Below are positions 42,498-55,200 of a DNA stretch of 64,000 nt, one piece after another. Source of the stretch: Oegoconia quadripuncta. Lineage: Eukaryota > Arthropoda > Insecta > Lepidoptera > Autostichidae. The notes below the pieces were generated by a model. That model was not told the origin of the DNA. It saw only the letters and a program-made list of their open reading frames with translations, and did not search any database. Position numbers and translations under genes: made by a program. Location: positions 7,830,914 through 7,894,913 of the forward strand of contig OX438749.1 of NCBI GenBank assembly GCA_949316235.1, read 5' to 3'. The first letter of the stretch is position 1. Each line of letters opens with the position of its first letter.

Positions 42498-44262
42498 GTC
42501 CCTTCGACAAACGGCTGTAGTTATAGTTTTTTGTACCTTAGCTCCAATAGGTAATCTTGTTTCTTCAGGATAGTCGAGAGTTAGATTTCCTACCAAGTCA
42601 AACATGTTATATGTTCCGGCTGGTTGAGCTAAGATAGCCATTCTTTTCAGTAAATTAATATATTTTTTTGTAGTTTACAGCCTATTTTATAAAACGGCGC
42701 AAGATTATTTGGAGGCTTCCACGCATTATGCATTTAATTAACAAGTAATAATTAATGCAAAATTTTTTATTAATTAACTATTACTCGTATTTTACACTGT
42801 TTAATTTGTATTTTCTACCTATCTACCAAATTTCATCCAAATACGTTTATTTGTTTCCCCGTGATTGGACAACCAACAAACAAATAAGCAAATAAACAAA
42901 CATCAAATTTTTTTCATTTATAATATTAGTAAGGTAGCAGACCTTGATTGTGTTGCCTACTGTACCTATCTCATGAATAATCGTAGCTTGATTCAGAAAT
43001 AATAACCACGGTAAACGTGAACGGTTGTATAAAGACGTATAATTATATTCTATAAACAAACAAACATTGCGTTGGCTAACAATTATGTTACCTAGGAATG
43101 TAAATGTAGTTGTATTGCGCTGATTAATGTCTTATTTTATTTTTACACGACTGTTGGTCCATAAAATTGTCCATAACAAATAAACAACGACTCTATTGGC
43201 TTATATCCAAGATAAAATTTTCAACATAACGATTCAAGCAATATTATGTTACTGACCACATAAAATAACCGTTTCCAGGAGAAAATATCGTTGATATTTT
43301 CATTTTGTTTCACTTTTGCTATAAAAATGCTTAATAGGAAATGGGAAAAGAAAATTCATATTCTGAATATTGTAAATATTTTTCCTTCAATGTCAGGTCA
43401 TACATGATACAGTTACTAGAACTTTTCCTATTTAAACTTTAGGAAATAAAATATGGCAATCGTTTTTGATAGTTTCTGGTGTGAGTGTACCTTTCTTTTA
43501 GGACCTTTGTCGATATGTATAATATAGTACCGATGTCTCTTTTGGCCCTTAAACTACCCTAAAATTATTATTTATCGTTATCTGTAGGTAAACTACAAAT
43601 TGTACCGACTACGTTGTAATTTCCTCATAAATCAAATTTTCAATATTGCGATCATTTTACCCCTTTCAATGTACCTAGTTAAGTCATATGAAAATCCATA
43701 ACTGCAGATTTGTTTTTTTTTTTAATTTGCAGTGGTTGACTAACAAAATTAGTCGACAAAGTCTGATTATAACACTTGTGTTGTCACTCGTCCCAATGAC
43801 CTTCCAAACTCGTCGAGAGACATTCAAATTAAGAACAATCTTTGCTCGCCTAACGCCGTACTATTTTGTCGTAATTTAAAAATGAAACATCTAAAAATAG
43901 GAATAAACTTTTATGAGAATTACTCGTCTCCTCGCTCATAATATCAAACCGTATTGCGGGGAATGTCGAAGCTAAAAAATATGGCCCTGAGCGCTATCGG
44001 TATTCCCGAATTTCATATTTTGCCTCTAACATAACTGTCAATAATTCCTCCCATATGAATCGGTTTCTCCCTCAGGCTCGATCCAATTTACAACATCTCC
44101 ATTTTACGTCAATATTGAGTTACAATTCGCTTTAAGTTATAAATTGAAGATTCAATAACGTATGAAGCGTACCAATTTATAGTAATCCAATGTTATTTCA
44201 TTTACGATTTTCCTTGAATTTTAATTCTAATAATATTGCAATACCTATTCATGTTTAAAAAG
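42498..44262. other. AT-rich stretch with repeat N fragment at 42795-42937
   Basis: 42795-42937 (ACCAAATTTCATCCAAATAC, TTCCCCGTGATTGGAC, CATTTATAATATTAG) is half of repeat N, minus orientation, followed by AAGGTAGCAGACC (repeat H-like). The rest is unclassified. Confidence 0.4.
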
Positions 44263-44703
44263 ACTTAAGTGATGCTAGAATTCCCACGGTGGAATTCAGC
44301 TATTTTGACAATGTTGGAAAACTGTGCTGAAAAAGTGCCAAATAGTGCCCAAAGGAAAAAAATATTCTGGATTCACGCGTTGCCGGAAACCTCATTCTTA
44401 TACGCAGAGACTGCTTTACCTATGATTATAATTTATGTCCCAAAAAATCCCAAAAAAAACAACGAAATTATTGTCTTTGTGAAAAGGGGTGGCGCAGATG
44501 ACGGACTTTTCGTCGGTCAGACAAAAAATCCAATCCAAAAATTTTTACCGGGATTCTATGCAATGACATACACGGAAAACAAAAAACCGCAGTTGACAAA
44601 AAGTCCGTCGTCTGCGCTGCCTTATTTGGCACTATTTCAGCATAGTTTTTTGACATTGTCAAATAGCTGAATTCCACTGTGTGAATTTTAGTATCCCGCA
44701 CGT
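44263..44703 (+). mobile_element. Foldback family G, complete
   Basis: Flanked by TTAAAAAG (44255-44262) and GTAAAAAG (44704-44711), a 7/8 match at the duplication length seen at 31967. The arms are inverted copies: GTGATGCTAGAATTC, GGTGGAATTCAGCTATTTTG against AAATAGCTGAATTCCACTGT, GTGAATTTTAGTATC. The centre has paired GACAAAAAAT/GACAAAAAGTCCGTCGTCTG segments. An open frame through it reflects the repeat, not a protein. Confidence 0.75.
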
Positions 44704-45719
44704 GTAAAAAGTACCATGTTACGGATGATAATGGTATTGAATGAATAGTACCCACGCAATGATTTCTAAAACTTTCAAGCTGATGTACTAGTTCAAATTT
44801 GGCTCACAACAAAACCAAGCAAGTATTCGTCATAATGCTGTAGCGATGGATGTACGAGTAAATTATTTTTAAAACCACAAGCAACCGGCAAATGTATATC
44901 CTGAATATTGAAAAAGAAACCTTTAAAAATGTAACTATAATATTGTTTTATGCTATTAATTTTTTATTTACAACTAACGTTCACGACCTCACTTTCTGTG
45001 CCATGTCTATAAAATTGCTGCTCGATTTAAAACTTGAGCGACTTTATTGGTAAACACTTGTTAAAAATTTATCAGCGTTTTAATAAATACTGCAGAAGAA
45101 TTTTCTTTGAAACCGTACCTATAATAGGTGAAGAAGAGATAGACACCAGCAGTGATGGCATGACAATGCGCGACAGTTATCACACGTTTTATCCCGGTCA
45201 TATGTCAAAATTAGCGACATAGCAGCCGTATAGCAGTATGTTGACAGATACGTACGACAAAACGTGTGATAAAAGACATCGCACGTGATCGTGCTACCCT
45301 TGCAATTGTAATTATATTTTGGATAATTTTGCATCCCAAATTGCATTCAGTATATACCCACTTCCCTCTAATTGAATGTTCAAAATTTAATCTAAAATTA
45401 AGCACAACTAGCATTCTTGAAAAGCATTGACTGTCTACGGTGCACTTTGCCGGATTGCAAATTTCTTGAATAAACTCTACCCAGAGCTGTAACTATTGCT
45501 GCCAGGGACTTAACTGAGAGTTCCATTGAGGTTCATAAAATATATTTTACAGCCCTGGCGAAGATAGAATGGATGGATTGAAAAGACCACGGTAAAAGGA
45601 AATAAAGGACCAGTATAATAAGTTTTATTTACGTAATTTTCTTAGGCAAATTGTTCTTGACTTCTACCTAAATTCGCCATCACTATTTGATTTACATTTA
45701 GGGATACATATTACTATAT
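44704..45719. other. Unclassified stretch with one imperfect hairpin
   Basis: No gene. TTATCACACGTTTTA near 45177 and AAAACGTGTGATAA near 45260 form an inverted pair spanning about 95 bases, possibly the core of a small foldback. Confidence 0.4.
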
Positions 45720-46059
45720 AACCGCCTCCGTGGCTCAGTAACCGCCTCCGTGGCTCAGTGTAAACAACATAGGGTTTACGCATCGGAGGTCGCGGGTTCG
45801 ATCCCCAGCGGGGTACATGTTTAGTACTCGGTTTGGTTGGTGGTAGGGCATTTTAAATGTCCGCCTGGCTAGCTACCACCATCTTATCTAAATCTGCCGC
45901 CAAACAGTAATGTTAATAGCGTTGTTGTGTTCCGGTTGTCAGAGATAAGATAGCCAGTTTCCCAAATTATTTGGGTTTCCGGGTCAGTACGCTTCCATCT
46001 TCGGCCTCATCTTCACTTAACATCAGGTGTGATTGAGGTCAAGGGCTAACCCGTAGTGC

Positions 46060-46086
<27 letters not shown>
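45720..46086 (+). repeat. SINE-A, full length, with doubled head
   Basis: The first 20 bases occur twice in tandem (ACCGCCTCCGTGGCTCAGTA at 45721-45740, then again). A complete copy follows with B box GGTTCGATCCCCAGCGGGG, family body and about 25 terminal As. The long A tail and consensus-like body suggest a young insertion. Confidence 0.9.
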
Positions 46087-46090
<4 letters not shown>

Positions 46091-46144
46091 TTCCACTCGT
46101 TTTTCAATGTTGTGAAACTGTAATGTTTTTAACTCGGTTAGCGT

Positions 46145-46533
46145 ATACTCAGGCAATAGTGTCTTGGTCTCCTTTAAATTTAACCTAGTCCGGGGTTCGT
46201 CAGTAATTTGAACTCTGCCATTTCTTGTATTTAGCATGTATGCCTACATATCATATTAGTTGTGTAGTGTTTTTAAGTACTTATAAATTATAAGCATTGT
46301 AAAAAAAGACTTTTGTGGTAATAAATAAATGTTGTATTTGTATAAGTCCTCTTCATTTCATTTTCAACAATTCATATTACACTTCCGATCTTGTTCTTCA
46401 ATGCTATCCAAAACGGTCCTTAGCTGCTTCTCTATCGAACTGATTTCTATATGTATGGCTTTCTCGTGTACTTTTTCAAGGTATTAGTGAGCCCACCCAC
46501 AATCATCGATACATGCACGAGTAGAAGATTTTT
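46145..46533 (-). repeat. Repeat L, copy 2
   Basis: Nearly identical inverse of 10440-10827, preserving the same frame (IHIEISSIEKQLRTVLDSIE, then QDRKCNMNC and stop). It starts about 60 bases after the SINE-A poly(A). Not recognised as a known family. Confidence 0.7.
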
Positions 46534-48794
46534 CTTCTAGCCTCTTGATAACACCAAAGTTTATAAAAATTTATATTGTTTCTCTTTCTCTAAATAATGC
46601 ATTAGCTCCAGTTAACATCAAAGTGATAGTAGAAAAGTAGTCAAATTAATCTTAATTATATTCAAATATAGTTCAATTTACCTTGCAATACGCAGGAGAT
46701 TAAATTTTCTAAAATACTAAGGATTTCATTGACCACCTTATAAATTTGATGCTACAAAATTGGCCAAACTTAAAACGTTGAGCAAAATATTGAAAATAAT
46801 GGAATACTTATTACATTTCCATAGAAACATGTTTATTGTATAGCTACAATCTCACCCAGTGGAAAGTAATAATGAAACCGAAGATGAAGTACGCGATTCC
46901 TAAAATGGAAAGGCGACGGTGAAATAATCATGCAATTCTCTGTAAAATATCACTTTTAATTTAATGAACTATAAATAAACAGATTTATTATCCTAACATA
47001 CACACAAAAGCCTAGATACGTCTTGTTGGATCCTTGCCCAGGCCTCGATCGAACACCCGTTGCTGTATTGGGGCGGACGCCAAAATGACCACCGATTTGT
47101 TACACATGCTTTCTATGGACATCTAAAGGGAATATCGAAAATATGTTTAGCTGAGGGTCGACGCCTTGAAAGATTATTGATATACATAAATAGTCCACAT
47201 AATTAGCAAGCAGAATTTGTGGAGGATGTATATCATGTTTTGATGGAGTATGTGCGGAACGAAGACTACAGAAGACAAATTGTATTCCAAAGCACATATT
47301 TGATTCCATGGGTGGGTGTAACATTAGCTTAGCATATCCACTATGATGACGCTAGGCTTATTATTATTATTATTATTATGATGATTAGTATAAACTTACT
47401 AAGTTAGCTCTTAAAAATAGATAATTCCACAACAAAGTTAATATTACAGAGCGACATAGACACATTCAAGAGAGTAAGCTCTTTAAATATGCATAAAAAT
47501 AAAGCAGGATTTGCTTGCTAGAAGCTGTGGACACTACAGATATCTATAATTTATCAGAAAGGCATTAATATGTGATTTAACAACCACTAATATATATAAC
47601 ACGAGCGAAAACACTGACTGATCTGGAGTAGAGACGACATACAGCCCGTTTTACCACAACATTTCATATATAAAAAAAAATATATTTTACAGCATTTCGT
47701 TACACAACTTGAAGGCGTTATATACTTTTATAAACACGGCAGATTTCAACTTAATAACTCACATAGTCTGTGAGTAAAATATGATGAAACTATAAAGGTC
47801 CCTTACTTTGTCCCTAAGTGTGACTACCGAGCCTAAAAATGGTAACCGGAAATTATGATAGCAGACGTCTAATCCCTGCCACCATGGGTCAAGATTCAAA
47901 TCCTATAGAAGACGGCTACAAGCTGATTACGAACAAATAACTCTGGCCATATTATTTACCTACATAAGCTATTTTTATTTTATTTCAACATAAAAAGTGT
48001 GGTGAAACACATGAATGCACGTGTAACATAGTCAACACCGCGCACCATTCAACATTGCACTATTTGCTGCGATGCAGTCGCAGAAAAGCGAAAATTAAAA
48101 AAGTTCCCCTCTCACAACACAGTTTTTATGCAAAGTGAATGCCCGGATAATGATCCGCACAATTGAAAAGGTTCTTCATTAAAAAATGTAGAGACATATC
48201 CCGGTGAAAAAAATGTTAGAGATCCCTAAAGTCTTTCATAGCGAAATGCATTGTTACGTTACCGTGATAAGTTCCTTTTGATATACTTAGGTACTCGTAT
48301 TTTTCCAACCTCTTTTAATATTAAACTCTTCTGAGAATACTCTGCGATAAGAAGGTGAAACGTAGTGATGCTTTTCAGGACATTTTGCTTCTTTTTAACC
48401 CTATATACTTTCAATGCTTTCAATGTTATCATTTTTCGAATTTAGTCAAGTGTAGACCAAAAAAACCTGTTTGAGAGCCAACAACGAATCGTGAAGCGAC
48501 GCAACTCTTTGTAATTTTGTTCGTAGCGTTCACGGGAAAAGTGTAAAGAAAACAACACATCTGCATACCTGCATGCAACATACCTAATTCTGTTTCGCTT
48601 TGCTCTTATTTACGTCAGCGTAGGGTTTATTTTACTCTATTACAGGTGAAAAAATGTTTTTGCTAACAAAACCTCGCTCTCTTTTTAAAAATATGTATGT
48701 AAAAGGGTTGCTGTAGTCTGTACATTAAAACACTGAGTATACACACTATAAAATTAGCTACTGGTTTTTGTTACCTAATTAAATACGAGAGGAA
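46534..48794. other. Mostly single-copy-looking AT-rich DNA
   Basis: A scrap near 46850-46920 (ACAATCTCACCCAGTGG, ACCGAAGATGAAGTACGCG) matches 23710. An (ATT)n run lies at 47360-47380. Bases 47010-47100 are GC-richer (CCTTGCCCAGGCCTCGATCG) but give no recognisable product. Confidence 0.35.
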
Positions 48795-49055
48795 ATAATA
48801 CATAGAGACATATTACGCTCTATCTGTAGGTCTAATGTAACTGTTAGCTACTTAGATTTATCCATAATCTCAGTAATTTACTCATAAAGTCATAATTTAA
48901 GGTTCCGCAGTCAACAAAGAACCTTTGTAATTTTGCCCTGTCCGTCTGTCTGTCTGTCTTTATACAGTCAGTTACACAATTAAGGTAGCAGGTCTTTATT
49001 TATGAATATTATTATGTAGAAGAAAGTGTAAAGGGAAATTGTTATTCAAGTTTAA
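48795..49055 (+). repeat. Repeat H, copy 2
   Basis: CTCTATCTGTAGGTCTAATG, AGTTAAGGTTCCGCAGTCAA-like text, a GTCC(GTCT)n tract at about 48938-48958, and AAGGTAGCAGGTCTTTATTT. The inverse of 35376-35590. Confidence 0.7.
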
Positions 49056-51003
49056 CTGAAATTTATATATCCACAGGATGACATGATAAACATAAAAGAA
49101 AAAAAAATAAAAAAAGGAAAAAATCCAACCAAGACCCTCCGAACAATATTACAAAAATTAAGCTTGCTACCTCAATTGTGTTGCCCACTGTACCCCATCG
49201 TGTGGGATGTCAATCAATCAATAAAATACTCTTTATGTATCCGCATATTGTGAGGTCAAGTATGAAACCCTACACTGCGAGTGGCCCGTGCCAATTGGCC
49301 GGTTTTTTTTTTAATTCGAATTCGAAAAAGTCGAATCTCAGTATATCTAGGTTAATATGACCTTCATATAACGCTGATGCATTATATACTTATACCACAA
49401 AATTTGCAACACCGATAAACAAAATTTTAACAACAATACAGTCATAAAAAGCTAAAGCTAATAATATTAAAGACCTGAAGAATAAATACAGTTTTAGAAG
49501 TTGATGGAGCAACTGTGAAACCAAACATAAGTATTCATCTTTATGGAAAGTATTAACTTTCCGTTTCTTGTTCCAACAGAACTCATTCAAAAACGTCAGA
49601 CCGTTTGTAAAGAATGAAATATTAAACCTCTGGACTCGATGATTTGAAATCAGAGCCGCTAGCGCGAGTTCCCTTCAAGTCGGAGCCTCGTTTACATGAT
49701 ACTCACACTTGTACTTGTGTATTACAGTGACATTGAAAACATTATCATTGAATAGTATCAAAATAATCTGAAATAATAATTAATAAATATCTTAATTTAT
49801 AATAAGTATTCTTCAAGATAATATAGTTTTATCACTTTTAGTATAATTTTTTTGTCGGGTGCTGACGGCTTACGTTTTGTGATAGATGAGATCAGTAACA
49901 CTGATCACCTGAGAACATTTATCATAAAAACTGTCGCCTTTAGATATTTGATGGAAAATCAAATCAATCTTAAACAAAATAAACACAGGCTTATTATACT
50001 AATGAAATACTACATGTATATTCTCCAGTATACGTCATAAAACTGATATTTTTCATTTGTTAGATTTTTTTTAAATTAGCCCTAATACTATACTTGTTAT
50101 AATTTACGGTTACCACCCCGCATTCACCTTTACATGAATTAACCCACAGCAGATCTAAAAATGTTGCTTTTAATGCAGATTTCCTGACGAATATATAACA
50201 CGTGGAGGTTACACTGGAATATCTCGTGTAACACACATCCTTTACGTTCCAAAAACATTGTCGTGTGATAAAAAATTGCAATCAAAACTTTTCTTGTACA
50301 TTTTAAGGGAAATTAAATTGTCTCTCGTCAAACTCTGTGTAGTTTACATAGTCTTTACCTACAATTTCAAGTACCATTTGTTGCCGGAAAGCAATCACTT
50401 AAGGTTTTGCAACTACACTCGCTGTATACTTAAGTGTAAAGTAAAATATTTGATTATGATACGGCCAATGTATAAAGAAAAAGTAAAATTCACAGAAATT
50501 AATGCAAACTACAAAAGTATCTATATATTTTTTGTCTTATAAAATAATCCTATATTCAAACCATTATTGCTATAAATCTCAATGTTTTATCTTTTGTCAA
50601 TTGTGTTCCTATAACAGTGATGTTTTGTTAATGTATTGTTCTATATTTTAAGTATCGCTCTTTGTCGGCAATAAAAAACTTTAATTTCATTTTTCCTTCC
50701 GAGGGTTTCCTGGAAGAAATCTCTTACAGAGATAAGCTCGCCTTTTGTGTATTGTAATTTCTGTCCTATGTTTGTTCAATGTATGTTTGTATACTTATAT
50801 ATGCAATAAAGTGTAATTCCTTATAATCTTTTTTTAAACAGTAAAGTGTATCGTGTCGCAATAAATATTTTTTTTAAATGCTATAGTGATAATAATGTTA
50901 AAATTGAAGCTACACCGACTCAGATCCATAGAAATATTATATTTCTATGTTCATCCAATATATTAATCCACCTAATATACATATATTCATCCGACTAATC
51001 CAA
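49056..51003. other. Unclassified AT-rich stretch
   Basis: No gene. 49165-49200 (CTTGCTACCTCAATTGTGTT) is another repeat H scrap. Near 50690-50760 CCGAGGGTTTCCTGGAAGAA and CTTACAGAGATAAGCTCGCC is a typical moth LINE 3'-end phrase, with a counterpart at 8830-8880. Confidence 0.35.
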
Positions 51004-51257
51004 CTAATATTATAGATGCGATAGTTTGGAATGTGCGATTGTTGCACGTGTTTCAATCACGGCGTAACGACTAAACCGATTTTGCTGAAATTTGACACAC
51101 GTTTAGAAAATATCCTGAAAAAAGATATAGGATACTCTTTATTTCAGTAATAGATTTCACTAGGGATAATTTACTTTAAGAAGATTAGAGATTACTCCGC
51201 ACGTTAAAGTATCAACTCGCGGACGAAGCTGCAGGCGGAAAGTTGGTATTTAATATT
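51004..51257 (+). repeat. Repeat N, full copy
   Basis: TAATATTATAGATGCGATAG, CACGGCGTAACGACTAAACC, TTTGCTGAAATTTGACACAC, CTCGCGGACGAAGCTGCAGG. Same order as the minus-strand copy at 29231. Confidence 0.65.
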
Positions 51258-52162
51258 TATACACCACTTACCACATGATTGATAAATGTTGGGAACTAAA
51301 GTTTAGTAAGCTTAACTCTTGTTAGGTCACTGAGGAGAAAATCTAAATTTGTGATGAAGAAACGCTGTTTTTTTTTTTTTCATTTACCCCGGAAACTGAC
51401 AGAAACAATATTTGTAGCTCATGGTTGGTAAGTAATTGTTGTTATATCGGACTTACTGTGTAGCGATGTGAATGAGGCTTCGCCGCCTCAGGAACAATGG
51501 CGCAAGCTCGTGTCTGTCTCTGTGTACAAGCCTATTGTAATACCAACGAACCACCCTCTAATGCAATGAGATTATTCATTAAAATCGGCTAATAGCTCAA
51601 TGGTTTCAAAGGTTTGGCTTTAATTGAAGTGTGATATTGCTTAGGGGAAGAGTTTAAAACAAAGGGTATTAATTGGACTGAAAATTCTTGCTGAGTTTTT
51701 ACCAATGCTCTGAACTTTAAAACGACCACGATCTATCTACTATCTACTATCCAAGGTGAAAACATGTGTGTCTAGGAGATGATGATTTTTTACACAATAT
51801 CGATGCTAAGGCGTCTAGTGTACAAAATTACATCAATAACTTCTTCATTAAAAACGTGATATGTTCTAAATTTTACTTTTCTTGCTCCTATCCTTTTACT
51901 ACGGCAGTCTTTCATCGACATTGAAAATATTGCCATACTAAAGAAGTATTAACGCAATTGGAAATAATTAAATCTTAAAATATATAAGAACGTGCACAAT
52001 ACTCTCTCTTAGTAGTTGAGAGGAAAATGTATGGAAATTTAAATGTAGGAAAAAAGTCAAATTATATTGTATACTATATTGTATTGTATACATCGTAGTA
52101 AGACAGTTCGGTCTGTGGTAAGGAACTTGTTAATGCTGATATCAGCAGCAAGTGGAGATTGT
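51258..52162. other. Unclassified AT-rich stretch
   Basis: No gene. 51475-51520 (GAGGCTTCGCCGCCTCAGGA) is a small GC-rich palindrome (GAGGC..GCCTC). Confidence 0.3.
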
Positions 52163-52390
52163 AATAAATAAATATATATTTCGGACACTTACACCAATCA
52201 TCTAGTTTCCTAAGCTAAGCAAACCTTATATTGTGGCACAGAATTAATATTGACTGGATACGGGTACAAGGGATAAATATACATAAATATTTATATAAAC
52301 ATGTATTGCTCGGGAATAAATGTTCATATTCATCACACTAACATTTACCACTCGCGGGATTCGAACCCGCAACTATTTGTTGTAGCTAAA
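52163..52390 (-). repeat. SINE-F, 5' head truncated
   Basis: Minus-strand B box GGTTCGAATCCCGCGAGTGG, body ATGAATATGAACATTTATTC and tail ending AAATATATATTTATTT. The tRNA-like D-arm is missing, and about 20 extra bases sit in the tail. Confidence 0.82.
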
Positions 52391-53636
52391 AAAAATGTAA
52401 AATCTTACTATTTTAAGTATACCCTGTATACTGTAAGGTTGTATATTGTAGAGTTCGTATATCAACATGAACCTTATTGAAAAAGCGTATACATAACCCT
52501 TTGAATGAATTACTGACTTGTTTATCGCTAATTTTTCTAAATTATACTATATTTTTTTTCAAAAATGTACTGTGACAAAAAGGTTAGAATATTTTAATCT
52601 TTAAATTTATCACTAAGTGACACTGCAGGTCTCAATTAATTAATTGGGCAAACGGCTCGTTTCTGAAAAACAAAGATTTCCCCACAGCAAGAGCAAAACG
52701 CCAAGTTATTAGCGATCGAATGCAAAATTTTTATATGGCACTGCTGCTGTCTCCTACTTTAATATTTTATGTAAAAACAATACACTCAAATGACGTTACT
52801 GAGATACCTCCGGACAAAGACTGAACACACAGACACAACGGCGTCAAACACATAAAGTTAAAAAACCTCGAACCAATTCCAATGCTGTTTAGTGTTTCTA
52901 TACTAGTAGCATTTTCTACGAGCGTTTCCTTGCTTTGAAGGGCATGTTAAATAGACGATCCCGGTTGTTTTCAATTGAAAGCCGCCTTTAAGCAAAGTCG
53001 CTGGCTTGAATACGCTGACTCTGACACAAATCAATCAATCCACACTGAGCCCGCATGGTGATCTATCCACATACATTTCGAGACGAGGCAGTGCCCAAAC
53101 TGTGTGATATAAACCTATTAATGTTGCTGGCTTTGCTCAAATCTGTTTCAAAACACCTAACTCACTTTACAGTGCCAGGTAGCATATCACTTTTTATCAT
53201 TACTTTGGAGATCATAAATCACTTCGATCGTTCAATGCAAAGAGGGCCATTAAGAAAAACATTAGTGTAAATGAAAGCCAGGTGACCCAGATTTCCTGCT
53301 CAATCTTAATTCCCCTTATCTCCGTCAAACATTTCGGAGCGGGCAGATGCATTAACTTCTCCTGATAAACAGTGATCAGGTAAAGTACTGCTATTTAGTT
53401 GATCACCTGCTGAATTCCCGTCTATCATTGTGATTAGTGGGATTTCTTCGTTGCAAACAGGAAAATTTTGTATTGCTGATTTGCATTTGCTTTACAACCA
53501 TTAAAACTTTTCCAACTAAAAAATTTCTTTAATCGATTCGAAATCACTGGGAGAGGGAATGGGCCATAATCCACCACGCGAACCCAGTGCGGATTGGTGG
53601 GTTCGAATCAGACTAGTAGCCATCTGACAGGCAAAT
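52391..53636. other. Unclassified stretch
   Basis: No gene. 52790-52840 is the inverse of 7570-7615 (GATACCTCCGGACAAAGACT). 53560-53620 (CCATAATCCACCACGCGAAC, CCAGTGCGGATTGGTGGG) is a SINE-like scrap in reverse orientation. Confidence 0.35.
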
Positions 53637-54507
53637 AATACAATTATTTATTATTATTAAGAGCCCATAGTGTCCCACAGCTGGGCAAAGGCGTCCCTCA
53701 TCTGTTTCCAATCGTTTCTTTTCTTGGCGAGCACAAACCATCCCTTATCAAAACTGTCAAGCTCGTCTCTCCACCGTTTTCGCGGTCTGCCCCGTTTGCG
53801 TCTGGCGGTTGTAGGAGTCCAAATAGTGGACGCATTTGCCCACAACTCGCACGGCATGCGGCCCACGTGACCCGTCCAGTCCCACTTCAACGTTGCCGCT
53901 TTTTTCCCTACGCCAAAGATCCGAGTCCGTGAGCGTAGTGTAGCATTTTTGACGCGGTCGATCAGTTTGACTCCCAATATGCTACGTTCCATGCTCCTCT
54001 GGCAAACCCTGAGTTTTGATTTCTGACGTTCCGTCAAAGACCAAGTCTGAGCACCGTACGTAAGAATGGGAAGAATGCACATGTCCATAAGCTTTCGCTT
54101 TAGTGCCATTGGAAGGTCTCCCTTCATGAACTCTTTCATAGACCAATAGCTCTTCCAGGCATTATTTAAGAAACTATTTGACCTAGGTAGATGTAGTCTT
54201 GGACATATGCTATTTCCTCTCCATCTACTTCCATTCTTCGTGCTATACTATTAGTCATGATCTTAGTCTTTGACATGTTTATCTTCAATCCAACCTCAAG
54301 GCTTGCCTCACTCAAATCCTGTAACATAGTTTCCAGTTCGGCAGCGGTTTTGGCAAACAAGACAATGTCATCGGCGAAACGAAGATTTGTAAGTCTCCTT
54401 TCACCCACGTCAATGCCCTCGTCCGTCCATCGTGGAGCTAGTTTTCGGAACACTTCTTCTATTGTACTGGTGAAGAGCTTTGGAGACAGATACAATAATG
54501 CTAGCAA
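53637..54507 (-). pseudogene. LINE reverse transcriptase, 5'-truncated, one deletion
   Basis: Minus strand. The upstream segment (54507-54166) has LSPKLFTSTIEEVFRK, the RT active site LRFADDIVLF, INMSKTKIM and YIYLGQIVS. The downstream segment (54139-53657) has MKEFMKGDLPMALKRKLM, ILPILTYGAQTWSLTE, LKWDWTGHVGRM and RKRGRPRKRWRD, ending at a stop before a short TAATAATAA tail. At about 54170 the frame breaks: QIVS is followed by a stop, while NNAWKSYWSMKEF continues in another frame, so a stretch is deleted. Clade is uncertain (GDxISPKLF/FADDIVL type, RTE-like). Confidence 0.85.
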
Positions 54508-54604
54508 ATAAACTAACTTGAAACATTGTCACGTGTTTTGACCCATTTTAGCGTCAATCACTTCCGTAAATTGTTTTTAACAGACTGTACTTGTAAGTAG
54601 ACTT

Positions 54605-54676
54605 TCAGGGATAAACATTATTATTATTATATTATATTATTATATTATATTATTATCATGATTTTTATTATTACGA
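54605..54676. repeat. (ATT)n microsatellite
   Basis: Imperfect ATT/TAT repeats over about 70 bases, broken by one CATGA. Confidence 0.8.
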
Positions 54677-54753
54677 ACACTATGGGGTTGTAGCCAGTCG
54701 GAATCCGTGCGTCTAATCAGTCGCTAACGAACTAGTGAACACACATAAGACAA

Positions 54754-54899
54754 TGGTGTCGATTCGGATGTAGGTACACCAACTAAACTAAAACCAGTTT
54801 TGGAGTGGTGCCGTCGCATCGTACTGTTCCAGGGAGAAAGAGACAGTACTACTTTAAAACTGATTTTAGTTTAGTTGGTTTACATCCGAATCGACACCA
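54754..54899. repeat. Compact 146-bp hairpin element
   Basis: TGGTGTCGATTCGGATGTA and CCAACTAAACTAAAACCAGT on the left are mirrored by AACTGATTTTAGTTTAGTTG and ACATCCGAATCGACACCA on the right. The arms are about 50 bp with few mismatches around a GC-richer loop (GTGGTGCCGTCGCATCGTAC). Possibly a minimal MITE. Confidence 0.8.
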
Positions 54900-55049
54900 A
54901 TGTGTTTAATGTTTATTTTGGAAGTCTGTGGTCTCTGCCTAACCCTACGGGAAACAGGCGTGATATTTGTATGTATATTATTATTTATATTTATATATAT
55001 GTGGAAATTTCCCTGTCTTCGAAACCAATCGTTGTGGCAACGTAACCTC

Positions 55050-55200
55050 TTAAGGGTAAATGTTTGTGTGAAGAATTTATTCCGTGTCTTCGAAGTTTAT
55101 ATAAATATTTACATTTATTTATGTATGTACGTATTATCCGATCTCTAGTATCCATAACACAAGGTTTTGCAGTTGGGACTTCATCGGTGTAAATGTTAGA
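55050..55200 (+). repeat. SINE-F, degraded body
   Basis: GGGTAAATGTTTGTGTGAAG, TTTATATAAATATTTA, CTAGTATCCATAACACAAGG and CATCGGTGTAAATG. The head is missing. Confidence 0.6.

Noticed and set aside
44269..44670. 133-codon open frame
   Set aside because: It lies wholly inside the palindromic foldback G, and its antisense is also open. This reflects repeat structure.
54605..54676. Tandem repeats as a CRISPR-like array
   Set aside because: Simple ATT microsatellite in a eukaryotic genome; no spacers or direct-repeat periodicity.
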